A stretch of DNA of 64,000 nucleotides from Ornithinimicrobium sp. F0845 (GCF_023015765.1 NZ_JALKAL010000002.1:62001-126000); one strand, 5' to 3'; positions 1-8,551 are shown, counted from the first letter of the stretch. Translations and numbers: made by a program. Notes: generated by a model not told the origin, from the letters alone.

Positions 1-42
1 TCCGAGAAGCGTGATCACGTGGCCGAATCTAGGCTCAAGGCC

Positions 43-666
43 ATGGCTTCCATCGAATTCCTGACTATCGAGGCGGACGACCCGACGGCCGCCCAGCCCC
101 TCTACACCGCCCTCGGCCTCGATCAGCACGTGCAGCTACGTGCGACAACCGAGCCGACCAGCGGCTTCCGGGGCTGGACCCTCTCGCTCGTCGCGGCCCA
201 GCCGGCGAACGTCAACGCCCTGATGGTCTCCGCGACCGACGCCGGAGCCACCGTCCTCAAGCCGGCGACGAAGTCGCTGTGGGGTTATGGCGGCGCGCTC
301 CGGGCCGCTGACGGGACCATCGTGACGCTGGCGTCCTCGTCCAAGAAGGACACCGGCCCCGCGACCCTGGAGTTCGACGAGGTCGTGCTGCAGCTGGGCG
401 TCACGGACGTGGCGGCGACGAAGGCGTTCTACGTCGAGCATGGGCTGGAGGTGGGCAAGAGCTTCGGGCGCAAGTATGTCGAGTTCGCGATGTCCGGCCC
501 CATCGCGTTGTCCCTCACCAAGCGTGGCGCCCTCGCCAAGGTCGCCGGCGTCGACCCGGACGGCACAGGCTCGCACCGGCTGGCCGTCGCCAGCGACGTG
601 GGGCCGTTCACCGACCCCGACGGCATCGTCTGGGGGAGGCCTGACCGAGCCTCCGACGCAGGCTGA
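43..666 (+). CDS. VOC (glyoxalase/bleomycin-resistance) family protein
   Basis: Two tandem vicinal-oxygen-chelate modules are visible, roughly residues 1-95 and 105-205. Each begins with the hydrophobic opening strand of the fold (SIEFLTIEADD; EFDEVVLQLGVTDV) and has a PLYTAL / KAFYVEHGL helix. This is the usual layout of glyoxalase-like proteins of about 210 residues. The C-terminal VGPFTDPDGIVW segment is the typical last strand. The start chosen is the ATG at 43, immediately before the first strand; a GTG at 19 is also in frame. Substrate cannot be told from sequence, and family members range from metal enzymes to binding proteins. The gene is monocistronic and convergent with the tRNA-Ala gene and the phosphatase operon. 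Confidence 0.75.
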   Translation: MASIEFLTIEADDPTAAQPLYTALGLDQHVQLRATTEPTSGFRGWTLSLVAAQPANVNALMVSATDAGATVLKPATKSLWGYGGALRAADGTIVTLASSSKKDTGPATLEFDEVVLQLGVTDVAATKAFYVEHGLEVGKSFGRKYVEFAMSGPIALSLTKRGALAKVAGVDPDGTGSHRLAVASDVGPFTDPDGIVWGRPDRASDAG

Positions 667-729
667 CGCGGCGCGAGGTGTGGCCGGGCGGAGGGTAACC
701 CGGCGCAGGTTGTGGCCGGGCACGACGAA

Positions 730-753
730 GGCCCGGGTCGTCTGACCCGGGCC
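730..753 (-). terminator. Hairpin terminator downstream of tRNA-Ala
   Basis: A perfect 10-bp inverted repeat (GGCCCGGGTC / GACCCGGGCC, loop GTCT) lies 16 nt beyond the tRNA 3' end. On the minus strand it is followed by TTCGTCGT rather than a clean U tract. It could also stop plus-strand transcription from the VOC gene. Confidence 0.7.
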
Positions 754-768
754 CTCGGTCCTGCTCGG

Positions 769-841
769 TGGAGCTGAGGGGACTCGAACCCCTGACCCCC
801 TCCATGCCATGGAGGTGCGCTACCAGCTGCGCCACAGCCCC
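769..841 (-). tRNA. tRNA-Ala (anticodon GGC)
   Basis: On the minus strand the 73-nt gene folds as a cloverleaf. The acceptor stem is GGGGCTG / CAGCTCC with one G-T pair and discriminator A. The D-arm has AGCTGGTAGCGC and the T-loop has GGTTCGAGTCC. The anticodon arm is CCTCC-ATGGCAT-GGAGG, giving anticodon GGC (alanine). CCA is not encoded. A strong hairpin follows. Confidence 0.97.
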
Positions 842-924
842 TTGCGGAACCCCAGAAGTTTACCCATATCGCCCCCCGTTCCACCAAATCCGTCGGGCCG
901 TTGCCGGTGCTCCCTGGACCGGGC

Positions 925-1560
925 TCAGCGGTCGCTGGTCGAGACCACCGAGTCGGTCACGCCGACGTTCCAGGTGAGCATCCGCCAGCCGGTCCGGTGC
1001 TCGGCCAGCTCCGCCCAGTGGCAGTTGCGCAGCCCGCCCATCGACAGCCAGGCCTGGTGCTGCGGCAGACCGATCAGGGCCGCGACCAGGGCCCGACCAG
1101 CCACGCCGTGGGTGGTCACCACGAGGGCGCCGTCGTCCGGCAGTGCCTCCAGCGCGTCCTGGGCACCAGCCATCACTCGCTCGGCCACGTGGGCCACGGA
1201 CTCGCCGTGGTCGCCGCGCACGATGTCCTCGCCCCGGGACAGGGCGTCCACGGCCTCGGGGTACCGCTCGGCGACGTCGCCCTGGCTCATCCCCTGCCAG
1301 GTGCCGACGTGGATCTCCCGGAAGCGCACGTCATACTCCACGGGCAGTCCGGTCACCCCACCCAGCGCCGCCGCGGTGTGCGAGGCCCGGCGCAGGTCGC
1401 TGGAGACGATGCGGGTCGGGCCGAGGGCGGCGAGCGCGGTGGCCGCCGCCCTGGCCTGCTCGACCCCTCGGGACGACAGGTCGGTGTCGAGCTGGCCCTG
1501 CCAGATCCCGCTGGCGTTGTGCTCGGTCTCCCCGTGCCGCCAGACGACCAGGCGCCGCAC
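925..1560 (-). CDS. Histidine phosphatase family protein (phosphoglycerate mutase-like)
   Basis: The N-terminus has the family signature RHGETEHN (catalytic His in RHG), followed by QGQLDTDLSSRG, the second Arg in SSDLRRASHTA, and the C-terminal VVTTHGVAGRAL containing the second catalytic His. These are the four key elements of the 2H-phosphatase fold in a 211-residue protein. The GTG at 1560 puts the protein start just before the first strand (MRRLVVWRHGE) and lies 4 nt after the rsfS stop, so translation is probably coupled to rsfS. In actinobacteria a phosphatase in this rsfS-nadD position is common (compare glucosyl-3-phosphoglycerate phosphatase, GpgP). Exact substrate is not determinable. 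Confidence 0.88.
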   Translation of the reverse strand: MRRLVVWRHGETEHNASGIWQGQLDTDLSSRGVEQARAAATALAALGPTRIVSSDLRRASHTAAALGGVTGLPVEYDVRFREIHVGTWQGMSQGDVAERYPEAVDALSRGEDIVRGDHGESVAHVAERVMAGAQDALEALPDDGALVVTTHGVAGRALVAALIGLPQHQAWLSMGGLRNCHWAELAEHRTGWRMLTWNVGVTDSVVSTSDR

Positions 1561-1564
1561 CGGA

Positions 1565-1924
1565 TCAGGCCTCGGGCAGGGTGACGACCGGGCAGTCCTT
1601 CCACAACCGCTCGAGGTCGTAGAACTCGCGCTCCTCGGTGTGCATGACGTGGACGACGATGTCACCGAAGTCCATCAGCACCCACCGGCCCTCGCGCTGC
1701 CCCTCCCTGCGCACCGTCTTGGCGCCCAGCTCCAGGAGGCGTTCCTCGATCGCGTCCACGATCGCGGCGACCTGGCGCTCGCCCGGGGCGGAGGCGATCA
1801 CGAAGATGTCCGTGAGGGCCAACTGATCGCTGACGTCGAGGCCGATCACCTCCTCGGCCAGCTTGTCCTGCGCGGCGTGGGCCGCGGCACGTGCGAGATC
1901 CAGGGCGCGTTGTGTCGCGGCCAC
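1565..1924 (-). CDS. rsfS: Ribosome silencing factor RsfS
   Basis: The 119-residue protein has the RsfS/YbeB/Iojap fold. Recognisable segments are the N-terminal helix RALDLARAAAHAAQDK, DVSDQLALTDIFVIASA, the GAKTVRREGQREGRWVLMDFGD core, and the ending EEREFYDLERLW. The family binds uL14 and blocks 30S/50S joining in starvation. The start is a GTG at 1924, adjacent to the nadD stop, and the phosphatase gene follows at 4 nt. The three form one minus-strand operon with the small membrane protein upstream. Confidence 0.96.
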   Translation of the reverse strand: MAATQRALDLARAAAHAAQDKLAEEVIGLDVSDQLALTDIFVIASAPGERQVAAIVDAIEERLLELGAKTVRREGQREGRWVLMDFGDIVVHVMHTEEREFYDLERLWKDCPVVTLPEA

Positions 1925-2506
1925 TCACTGCTCCTTGTAGAGGTGGTACTTGCCGATGTACTGCACGACGCCGTCGGGCACCAGGTACCAGACCGGCTCA
2001 CCCTGCTCGGTGCGCTGGCGGCAGTCGGTCGAGCTGATCGCCATCGCGGGCACGTTGAGCAAGGTCACCCGGTCCACCGGCAGCCCGTCGTCGCTGAGCT
2101 CGTGCCCGGGCCGGGTGACGCCCACGAAGTGCGCCAACTCGAACATCTTGTCCGCGTCCTTCCAGGACAGGATCTCGGCCAGGGCGTCAGCGCCGGTGAT
2201 GAAGAAGAGGTCGTCCTCGGGCCGTAGTGCCCGCAGGTCCCGGAGGGTGTCGTAGGTGTAGGTCGGACCCTGCCGGTCGATGTCGACGCGGGAGACGGTG
2301 AAGCGCGGGTTGGAGGCGGTCGCGATGACCGTCATGAGGTAGCGGTGCTCGGCCGGGCTGACCCTGCGGTCGTCCTTGCGATAGGGCTGCCCGGTCGGCA
2401 CGAAGACGACCTCGTCGAGGTCGAGGAGGGCGGCCGCCTCGCTGGCGGCGACCAGGTGGCCGTGGTGGATGGGGTCGAACGTGCCACCCATCACGCCCAG
2501 ACGCAT
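1925..2506 (-). CDS. nadD: Nicotinate-nucleotide adenylyltransferase
   Basis: The enzyme joins ATP and nicotinate mononucleotide to deamido-NAD in NAD synthesis. The nucleotidyltransferase signature [11 protein letters not shown] sits at residues 8-18, with [10 protein letters not shown] following, and the second conserved motif appears as ISSTDCR (the ISST-R motif). Length (193 aa) is normal for bacterial NadD. Its ATG overlaps the stop codon of the upstream small membrane protein by one base (TGATG), which implies translational coupling. Confidence 0.97.
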   Translation of the reverse strand: MRLGVMGGTFDPIHHGHLVAASEAAALLDLDEVVFVPTGQPYRKDDRRVSPAEHRYLMTVIATASNPRFTVSRVDIDRQGPTYTYDTLRDLRALRPEDDLFFITGADALAEILSWKDADKMFELAHFVGVTRPGHELSDDGLPVDRVTLLNVPAMAISSTDCRQRTEQGEPVWYLVPDGVVQYIGKYHLYKEQ

Positions 2507-2724
2507 CAGTGGTGGCTGCCGGGGCGCCCGTCAGGGGCGCCGGTGTCGAGGTCGTTGTGGTGGTGCTCGACCGGGTCGAGCGCGAGGCTGTTGCGGAAGG
2601 ACCACAGGATCCCGAGGAGAGCCAGCGCGATCCCCAACGTGATCACGCCGTACCAGAACGGGTCGAACGGCAGTTCCTTACCGTGGTGACCGGACTCGAC
2701 GGCCTGGAGCAGCACATGCGTCAT
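2506..2724 (-). CDS. Small membrane protein upstream of nadD
   Basis: This 72-residue protein has one clear membrane span (about residues 29-46, [18 protein letters not shown]), a short N-terminal tail and a hydrophilic, His/Asp-rich tail ([17 protein letters not shown]). No enzymatic motif is visible. Small proteins of this type commonly precede nadD in actinobacteria. The gene is read as real because it overlaps nadD by one base and has a well-placed leaderless -10 (TAGTCT) exactly 6 nt before its ATG. Function unknown. Confidence 0.75.
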   Translation of the reverse strand: MTHVLLQAVESGHHGKELPFDPFWYGVITLGIALALLGILWSFRNSLALDPVEHHHNDLDTGAPDGRPGSHH

Positions 2725-2758
2725 GGGGTCAGACTACCGTGCCGCCTAGAGTTACCCC
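2725..2758. promoter_or_regulatory. Divergent pair of leaderless promoters
   Basis: Two -10 elements face away from each other in 34 bp: TAGTCT on the minus strand (2731-2736), 6 nt before the ATG at 2724, and TAGAGT on the plus strand (2747-2752), 6 nt before the ATG at 2759. The spacing places both transcription starts at the start codons. No ribosome-binding site is visible for either gene, consistent with leaderless mRNAs. Confidence 0.65.
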
Positions 2759-3733
2759 ATGCACCCGGAGCTGACCGTTGTCATCCCCATGTATGACGAG
2801 GAGCAGGTCCTCCCCCTCCTCGTGTCCCGCCTGCGGCCGGTGCTCGAAGGTCTCCACACGTCATACGAGGTCATCGCCGTCGACGACGGCTCCCGGGACC
2901 AGACCCCCGTGCTGCTCCAGCGCTATCGCCGGGACTGGGACGAGCTGCGGGTGGTGCGGCTGCGGGCGAACGCCGGGCACCAGGCAGCCATCTCCGCCGG
3001 GCTCATGGCGGCCCGCGGGAGCTGGGTGGTCACCCTCGACGCCGACCTGCAGGACCCGCCGGAGGTGATCGCCGAGATGATGTCGGTGGCCCGGGAGGGC
3101 GACGTCGACGTCGTCTACGGGGTGCGCACCGACCGGCGCAGCGACTCGGTCTTCAAGCGTCTGACAGCCCGGCTGTTCTACTCCGGCATGCGTGCGGCGG
3201 GGGCCAAGGACCTGCCGGACAACGCCGGCGACTACCGCCTGATGTCGCGCGCCACCGTGGATGCCGTCAACGCCCTCCCCGAGCACCACCGGGTGCTGCG
3301 CCTCGTGATCCCCTCCCTCGGGTTCCCTTCCGCCAGCTTGGGATACACCCGCGAGGTGCGGGCCGCGGGTCGCTCGAAGTACCCCATCGCCAAGATGCTG
3401 AGGTTGTCCGTCGACAGCCTCACGGGCTTCTCCCTCACCCCCCTGCGGCTGGCCACCTGGTTCGGCCTCGGGGGCTTCCTGGCGGCCGTCGGGTTGCTGC
3501 TCTACGCACTGGTGGCCAAGATCACCGGCCTGACCGTCGCCGGTTGGACCTCCACCGTGGTCATCGTCGCCGCGGTGGGGGCGGTGCAGCTGCTCTGCCT
3601 GGGGATCATGGGCGAGTATGTCGGGCGGATCTACACGACGCTGCAGCGGCGCCCCACCTACTACGTGGCCTACGACTCCCTCACCGGCGCCGACGCGCCG
3701 TCACGAACAGGGACACACCCGGGGCGCGACTGA
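2759..3733 (+). CDS. Membrane-anchored family 2 glycosyltransferase
   Basis: The protein opens directly with the GT2 domain (ELTVVIPMYDEEQVL, VIAVDDGSRDQT). The metal-binding motif is LDADLQDPPE at about residues 98-107, with NAGDYRLMSR downstream. Two hydrophobic C-terminal segments (about 232-255 and 268-290) match the topology of GtrB/DPM1-like polyprenyl-phosphate glycosyltransferases, which transfer a sugar from a nucleotide donor to undecaprenyl/decaprenyl phosphate. Donor sugar is unknown. The last 53 bp overlap the 3' end of the convergent methyltransferase gene. The ATG has a leaderless -10 upstream. Confidence 0.88.
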   Translation: MHPELTVVIPMYDEEQVLPLLVSRLRPVLEGLHTSYEVIAVDDGSRDQTPVLLQRYRRDWDELRVVRLRANAGHQAAISAGLMAARGSWVVTLDADLQDPPEVIAEMMSVAREGDVDVVYGVRTDRRSDSVFKRLTARLFYSGMRAAGAKDLPDNAGDYRLMSRATVDAVNALPEHHRVLRLVIPSLGFPSASLGYTREVRAAGRSKYPIAKMLRLSVDSLTGFSLTPLRLATWFGLGGFLAAVGLLLYALVAKITGLTVAGWTSTVVIVAAVGAVQLLCLGIMGEYVGRIYTTLQRRPTYYVAYDSLTGADAPSRTGTHPGRD

Positions 3734-4376
3734 CCGGCAGGTGCCGCTCCAGCCGGACGACCGAGGTCAGGGCGGCGTTGGTCAGCGGGTGCGGCCTGGT
3801 CAGGTCGCTGCCCTGGGAGCGCCGGCGGTGCCAGGCCACGGCTGGCCGCAGCAGCACCATCCACGAGCGTGCCTCCAGGACCTCCAGTCCCGCACCCTGC
3901 AGCAGCGCCATGAAGTCAGCGGCCGCGTAGCGGCGCTGGTGGCCCACCGCGACGTCGTGCTCTGACCACAGACGCTGGTCGACCGGGACCGCGGCGACCA
4001 GGATGCCTCCCGGACGCAGCACCCGGTGGATCTCGGCGGCAGCACCCTCGTCGTCGGGCAGGTGCTCCAGGACGTCGAGGGCCGTGATCAGGTCAAGGCT
4101 CTGGTCGTGCACGGGGAGACTCTGGGCATCGGCGCGGACCACCTGCAGGCCACGCTCCCGGGCGACCTCGGCACCCTCCGCCGTGAACTCCAGCGCCAGC
4201 ACGTCCCAGCCGAGGGACTGCAGGACCCGGGTGTTCCCGCCGCCCGCGGCACCGATGTCCAGCGCCTGCCCCGGCGCCAGGTCGCGGACCCGCTGGCGCA
4301 GCAGGTGCCGACGCTCGCGATACCACCAGTGGTCGTCCTCGAGCGTCACCAGCTTGCGGATCTCGGTTCCCTCCAT
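3681..4376 (-). CDS. Class I SAM-dependent methyltransferase
   Basis: A 231-residue protein starting at the ATG at 4376, before the HWWYRERRHLL motif typical of this subfamily. SAM-binding motif I is LDIGAAGGGNTRVL, the acidic end of strand 2 is LALEF, motif II-like is ADAQSLPVHDQSLDLITALDVLEHLPDD, and RVLRPGGILVAAVP follows. Similar methyltransferases often sit next to GT2 glycosyltransferases in polyprenol-linked glycan loci; here the two genes converge and overlap by 53 bp. An ORF extension to 4532 is possible but would run into the DUF3626 gene. Acceptor unknown. Confidence 0.85.
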   Translation of the reverse strand: MEGTEIRKLVTLEDDHWWYRERRHLLRQRVRDLAPGQALDIGAAGGGNTRVLQSLGWDVLALEFTAEGAEVARERGLQVVRADAQSLPVHDQSLDLITALDVLEHLPDDEGAAAEIHRVLRPGGILVAAVPVDQRLWSEHDVAVGHQRRYAAADFMALLQGAGLEVLEARSWMVLLRPAVAWHRRRSQGSDLTRPHPLTNAALTSVVRLERHLPVSRAPGVSLFVTARRRR

Positions 4377-4434
4377 GCGCGCATCCTGCCAGGACGGGCG
4401 CACCCCGAACGAAGCCGACCCCTCGATCGTGAGC

Positions 4435-5301
4435 TCACGTGGTGCGCGACCAGTCCGTGCCGAACCGCGCCACGTAGTGCCACACCAGCTTGAGCAGCTG
4501 AGGAGGATGACGCCCCTGCCTGCGCGCCGCACCCAGCACCGCGGGGTCGAGCCAGCCGTCCGACGCGAGCCGGGCGGCCAGGCTCACGACCTGCGCGTCA
4601 CGGAAGTCGGGGTGGTCGGCGATGGTGTCGACGTGGACCCGGAAACCCGGATGCCACTCCACGGGCACCCCGAGACGATGGGCCGCCCCCTCGGTGGCAC
4701 TCCCCCGGTAGGCCGGGTCGAGGACCAGCGCCTCGACGTCGGAGTCGAGGTCGAGACCGCCGTGGACGTGCGCCTCGACATAGTCGTCGAGCAACCCGCC
4801 CTCGGCGCGCTCCGCAGCGTCGTCCCGCTCGACCGCCTCGAAGGCAGCCACCAGGGGCCAGAGCCCGAAACGCCGGGCCGTGGCGACCGCCGTCGGCTCG
4901 AAGACCGAGTCCGGGAAGCAGAACGTCGCGCGGTCGAGCACCGCCTCCGTCAGCCGCAGGTGCGCCGAGCCGAACCGCGGTGCCCCGCCCACGACCCGCC
5001 GTCGGTGGTTCAGCGCGCCGTACCGCGGCCGTGCGCTGACCGACGCCTCGTCATACTGCCCACGAAAGAGCCGGTGCTCCCACCGCCACCGATCGCCACC
5101 AGGTTGCGCGGTGAGCCCGCCGTTGCTGGTGCCGGTCTCGAACTGCGTGCGGTAGGTACGGTCCTGCGCCAGGTGCTCCAGGACCGTCCGTCCAGCAGCG
5201 ATCGAGTCCGGGTGGAAGTGGACGTCGATGCGCAACGTCCGGTCGAGCGGTGGCCCCGAGACCCCTTCCTCGACCAGGTCGACGGCGCGCGGACGGTTCA
5301 C
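4435..5301 (-). CDS. DUF3626 family protein
   Basis: The 288-residue protein matches my memory of the DUF3626 family: HFHPDS near the N-terminus, TYRTQFETGTSNGGLT, the LFRGQYDE segment, ARPRYGALN, APRFGSAHLRL, then YVEAHVHGGLDLDSDVEALVLDPAYRG. There are many conserved His, Arg and Glu residues but no textbook catalytic motif and no signal peptide or membrane segment. It lies 58 nt upstream of the methyltransferase on the same strand. Biochemical function is not established to my knowledge. A polar, possibly nucleotide-interacting enzyme is conceivable from the invariant polar blocks, but that is speculation. Confidence 0.75.
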   Translation of the reverse strand: MNRPRAVDLVEEGVSGPPLDRTLRIDVHFHPDSIAAGRTVLEHLAQDRTYRTQFETGTSNGGLTAQPGGDRWRWEHRLFRGQYDEASVSARPRYGALNHRRRVVGGAPRFGSAHLRLTEAVLDRATFCFPDSVFEPTAVATARRFGLWPLVAAFEAVERDDAAERAEGGLLDDYVEAHVHGGLDLDSDVEALVLDPAYRGSATEGAAHRLGVPVEWHPGFRVHVDTIADHPDFRDAQVVSLAARLASDGWLDPAVLGAARRQGRHPPQLLKLVWHYVARFGTDWSRTT

Positions 5302-5325
5302 CCGCCCACCGTAGAGCCCGCCGGG

Positions 5326-6414
5326 TCAGCCGCGGCGGGACCCGTGCTTGGCCTCGTGCTGCCGGTCCAGCTCGGAGAGCTCCTCCAGCGCGGCGGTCAC
5401 CGTCGTGACATCACCGGACTCCAGCCGGTCGACGAGCTGGGAGATCCGCTGCGGGGAGATGCCCGCCCGCGCCGCGGCCCGCAGGTTGGCTCGGCTGTCC
5501 AGGTCCATGGCCAGCACGGCGTCGGCCTCGGCCTGCACCCGGGCGGTGAGGCTGGGGCGAGCCCCAGTCGGCACGGCCGCGGTGGACGCGGTGCCACTGC
5601 CCGGCCAGAACACCTCGGCATAGCCGATGTTCCCGGCCCGGTTCGGGTGGAAGGACTCCACGATCGGCCAGCTGAGCCCGTTGACCCACTCCACGTCATC
5701 GCAGACGGCATGGTTATCGAAGGCGGCCCGCGGGTCCACGAAGGTGTGTCCGGCACCAGTCGTCTTCTGCTGCACCAGCCTGTCCAACTCGTGCGTGGCC
5801 GCGTTGAGCCGGGACATCTCCGAGCCGCTGAAGAAGGTGAGGAGGTTGCAGTCCTCCCCGTTGAACAGCAGCGGGTAGCCGCCGATGCGCACGTCCGCAT
5901 TGGGCGCGCCCGCGTCGATGGCCCCCAGCACCGCGTCATACCGCGCCGGCAGCTGGTTGCGCAGCACGGACAGCCCGCCGTTGATGGCCCCGGTGCAGTT
6001 GGACAGCCACCCCGGCAGGGCGCACTCGGTGATGACGTCGGCGAACCCGAGGTCGTTGCCGCCGATCGTCATGGTGACGAGGTCGGTCTCCGGGCTGAGG
6101 GTGCCCACCTGGTGGTTGAGCACGTCGGCGGTCGTGGCCCCGCTGCACGCCTGGTAGTCCAGGTCCAGCCCCTGTGCCCCCGCGATGAGTGCCGGGTAGC
6201 CGTAGGGCGAGCGGTAGCAGTCGTCGGTCGAGGCACGCGTGCCGGTGCCGGCCGAGAAGGAGTCCCCCAGCGCGACGTATGTCGTGTCGTCGGCCTGGGC
6301 GGACAGCCCGCCGGCCTGCGCGGGGAGGGTGGTCAGGGCCAGGGCGAGACCCCCGGAGGCGGCGACGAGAGCGGTGCGGGAGGTGCGGCGTGGTGTGTTC
6401 ACCCTCGTGAGCAT
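5326..6414 (-). CDS. Secreted SGNH/GDSL-family hydrolase
   Basis: The start at 6414 gives a 362-residue precursor with a signal peptide (MLTRVNTPRRTSR, hydrophobic core to about residue 35, APAQA-like cleavage TLPAQAGG). Catalytic blocks of the SGNH fold are all present: GDSFSAG (nucleophile Ser), CSGATT, TIGGNDLGF (block III, GGND), and SFHPN with the catalytic His. Pairs of Cys (DDCY, QACSG, CALPG, NCTG, DCN, CDD) suggest disulfides, as in Streptomyces secreted SGNH lipases. A charged helical C-terminal extension of about 80 residues follows the enzyme domain. Likely a lipase or esterase. Confidence 0.88.
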   Translation of the reverse strand: MLTRVNTPRRTSRTALVAASGGLALALTTLPAQAGGLSAQADDTTYVALGDSFSAGTGTRASTDDCYRSPYGYPALIAGAQGLDLDYQACSGATTADVLNHQVGTLSPETDLVTMTIGGNDLGFADVITECALPGWLSNCTGAINGGLSVLRNQLPARYDAVLGAIDAGAPNADVRIGGYPLLFNGEDCNLLTFFSGSEMSRLNAATHELDRLVQQKTTGAGHTFVDPRAAFDNHAVCDDVEWVNGLSWPIVESFHPNRAGNIGYAEVFWPGSGTASTAAVPTGARPSLTARVQAEADAVLAMDLDSRANLRAAARAGISPQRISQLVDRLESGDVTTVTAALEELSELDRQHEAKHGSRRG

Positions 6415-6446
6415 GGCGGGGCCGTGGCGCAGATCACAACCGGTGG

Positions 6447-6474
6447 GTAACAAAGTTGGGCCGTCCCCGATCAA
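6447..6474 (-). promoter_or_regulatory. Candidate promoter of the SGNH hydrolase gene
   Basis: On the minus strand TTGATC (6469-6474) and TGTTAC (6447-6452) are separated by 16 nt and would start transcription about 25 nt before the ATG. The stretch is noticeably more A+T-rich than its surroundings. No ribosome-binding site is evident ahead of the start. Confidence 0.4.
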
Positions 6475-6557
6475 CTCTTTACCCGGAGCAGACTTTGGCC
6501 GGGCGACGCGATGCAGGACGGTGGCCCCCGAGGCGGACATGCGGTTTCGGGCACGAC

Positions 6558-6609
6558 GGAGCCGCCCACGAGGTGCTCACCAACAGTGCTCACCAACAAC
6601 TGCGGCTCC
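6558..6609. repeat. Hairpin enclosing a 13-bp tandem duplication
   Basis: GGAGCCGC (6558-6565) and GCGGCTCC (6602-6609) are an 8-bp inverted repeat. The loop contains GTGCTCACCAACA twice in direct tandem (6573-6585 and 6586-6598). The element lies between the DoxX-like gene and the SGNH gene, and could end upstream transcripts. Confidence 0.6.
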
Positions 6610-6640
6610 CTGCGCCCTCGAATGGGTGCGCCGGACCTCC

Positions 6641-7141
6641 TCAGCCGGTGAAGGGCACCGCCTGGCGCGCGCTCTCGCCCACGCTGCTGGCGGCCTCACG
6701 GACGCTGCGGCCGGCGTTCTTGGCGACGGCCTTCGTGCCCGACAGGAACGACTGGGTCGCCAGTGTGAGACCGGCGCCGACCAGCCAGACGTCCTTGGCG
6801 AGCGAGGTGCCGTCCTGCGTGGGGCGGATCCCGTCCTCACGCGTCATGCCCGGCGTCCGCAGATACATCCCGACGAGGCCGGCGCCGAAGCCGGCCAGGG
6901 CCGTCCCGGCAACGGCCGACGGCACCATCGGGGCGAGCAGTGCGCCACCGAGCGCGATCTCGCCGTAGGCCAGCAGCGCGGTGAAGCTCTTGGGGTCCAG
7001 GTCGCTGAGGAAGGGATACGCACCCGATGCCATCCCGTGCAGACCCTCGGCGGTCTGCTCGTCGGCGCCGAGCTTGCTCAGGCCGGAGTTGAGGATGTAG
7101 GCACCGGTCACGGCGCGGAGGGGCAGATGTGTGGGGTGCAT
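6641..7141 (-). CDS. DoxX-like integral membrane protein
   Basis: The 166-residue protein starts at the ATG at 7141 (MHPTHLPLRAVTGAYILNSG). It has three to four hydrophobic segments, with FTALLAYGEIALGGALLAPM and SAVAGTALAGFGAGLVGMYL the clearest, and the KDVWLVGAGLTLA motif seen in DoxX-related actinobacterial proteins. The C-terminus is a charged amphipathic tail. Role unknown; DoxX-like proteins are linked to redox-related membrane complexes, but nothing here shows a partner. An upstream in-frame start at 7219 would add residues with no membrane character and was not used. Confidence 0.65.
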   Translation of the reverse strand: MHPTHLPLRAVTGAYILNSGLSKLGADEQTAEGLHGMASGAYPFLSDLDPKSFTALLAYGEIALGGALLAPMVPSAVAGTALAGFGAGLVGMYLRTPGMTREDGIRPTQDGTSLAKDVWLVGAGLTLATQSFLSGTKAVAKNAGRSVREAASSVGESARQAVPFTG

Positions 7142-7199
7142 GCCTTGATCATGCGTCCGTGACTGCCGGACTGCCACCCGAGGACACCCCCGGGCGTGG

Positions 7200-8480
7200 T
7201 CAGCGGGTCTGACCGTCACCCTCCACGACCCACTTGGTGGTGGTCAGTTCCGGCAGGGCCATCGGGCCGCGGGCGTGCAGCTTCTGGGTGGAGATGCCGA
7301 TCTCGGCGCCGAAGCCGAACTCCCCGCCGTCGGTGAACCGGGTCGAGGCGTTGACCATGACCGCGGCCGCGTCGACCTCGTTGACCCAGCGCCGGGCCGC
7401 CGCCCGGTCCTCGGTGACGATGGCCTCGGTGTGACCGGAGGTGTACTGCTGGACGTGGGCCAGGGCACCGTCCAGGTCGTCGACCACGGCCACGCTCATC
7501 TCCAGGGCGAGGAACTCGGTGGCGAAGTGCTCCTGCGTGACCGTGTCGTGCGCGACCCCGGCCGCCTCGGCATACTGCCCCGCCCGCTCGTCGGTGTGCA
7601 GCACCACGCCGGCCCCGGCCAGCTCGGCCAGCGCCTTGGGCAGGAAGTCGGCGGCGACGTCCTGGTGGACCAGGAGCGACTCCGCGGCGTTGCACACGCT
7701 CGGCCGGTGGGTCTTGGAGTTGATGGTGATCGCCAGCGCCGTGCCCAGCTCGGCGCCCGCGTCGACATAGACGTGGCAGTTGCCGACCCCGGTCTCGATG
7801 ACGGGGACCGTCGACTCGGTGACCACGGTCTGGATGAGGCTCGCACCGCCCCGCGGGATGACGAGGTCGACCAGCCCGCGGGCGGTCATCAGGGCGCGCC
7901 CGGCGTCTCGTCCGCCCTCGCTGAGCAGGTTGATCGCGTCGGCCGGGAGCCCCTGTGCCACCAGGGCGTCACGCAGGATGCCGACCAGCGTCTCGTTGGT
8001 GCGACCTGCCGCGGAGCCTCCCCGCAGGATGACGGCGTTGCCGGACTTCAACCCGAGGCCAGCAGCGTCCACCGTGACATTGGGACGGGCCTCGTAGATC
8101 ATCCCGACCACGCCCATCGGCACCCGCACCTGCCGGATGGTGAGACCGTTGGCCAGCGTGGATCCGCGGACCACCTCGCCGACCGGGTCGGGCAGCGCGG
8201 CCACGTCCCGCAACGCCTGGGCCACGGCCCGGACCCGCTCGGGCGTGAGCGTCAGCCGGTCCAGGAGGCCCTCGGCCATCCCTCCGGCGCGCTCCCGGTC
8301 CAGGTCCTCCTGGTTGGCGGCCACCACCTGCGGCGCGGCCGCCTCCAGCGCCTCGGCCAGCGCGGTGAGAGCGGCGTCCTTCTGGGCGCGGGTCAGCAGC
8401 GCGAGCTCGCGCGAGGCGACCCGGGCGCGGCGGGCGATGTCGTGGACGTAGTCCACGACCTGGGTGTCGATGGCGGTCAT
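7200..8480 (-). CDS. proA: Glutamate-5-semialdehyde dehydrogenase (gamma-glutamyl phosphate reductase)
   Basis: Second step of proline synthesis: NADPH-dependent reduction of gamma-glutamyl phosphate. The 426-residue protein is collinear with ProA. It shows [35 protein letters not shown], the catalytic Cys in [12 protein letters not shown], and the C-terminal [17 protein letters not shown]. The ATG at 8480 has a GGAGAG ribosome-binding site. proB lies 71 bp upstream on the same strand, so the two pathway enzymes are probably co-transcribed. Confidence 0.98.
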   Translation of the reverse strand: MTAIDTQVVDYVHDIARRARVASRELALLTRAQKDAALTALAEALEAAAPQVVAANQEDLDRERAGGMAEGLLDRLTLTPERVRAVAQALRDVAALPDPVGEVVRGSTLANGLTIRQVRVPMGVVGMIYEARPNVTVDAAGLGLKSGNAVILRGGSAAGRTNETLVGILRDALVAQGLPADAINLLSEGGRDAGRALMTARGLVDLVIPRGGASLIQTVVTESTVPVIETGVGNCHVYVDAGAELGTALAITINSKTHRPSVCNAAESLLVHQDVAADFLPKALAELAGAGVVLHTDERAGQYAEAAGVAHDTVTQEHFATEFLALEMSVAVVDDLDGALAHVQQYTSGHTEAIVTEDRAAARRWVNEVDAAAVMVNASTRFTDGGEFGFGAEIGISTQKLHARGPMALPELTTTKWVVEGDGQTR

Positions 8481-8551
8481 GCTGCTCTCCTACCATTCCT
8501 GGGGAAGTTTTGTTCGGCCTGCGCTCAACGTTGGGGAGATTTGGTACGTCC

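Noticed and set aside
4003-6450. 815-codon plus-strand frame opposite methyltransferase, DUF3626 and SGNH genes
   Set aside because: Spans three real minus-strand genes and their spacers; no recognisable domain.
6415-6560. c-di-AMP (ydaO-type) riboswitch before the secreted SGNH hydrolase
   Set aside because: Secreted hydrolases are sometimes under such control in actinobacteria, but the conserved motif blocks of that riboswitch were not seen here.
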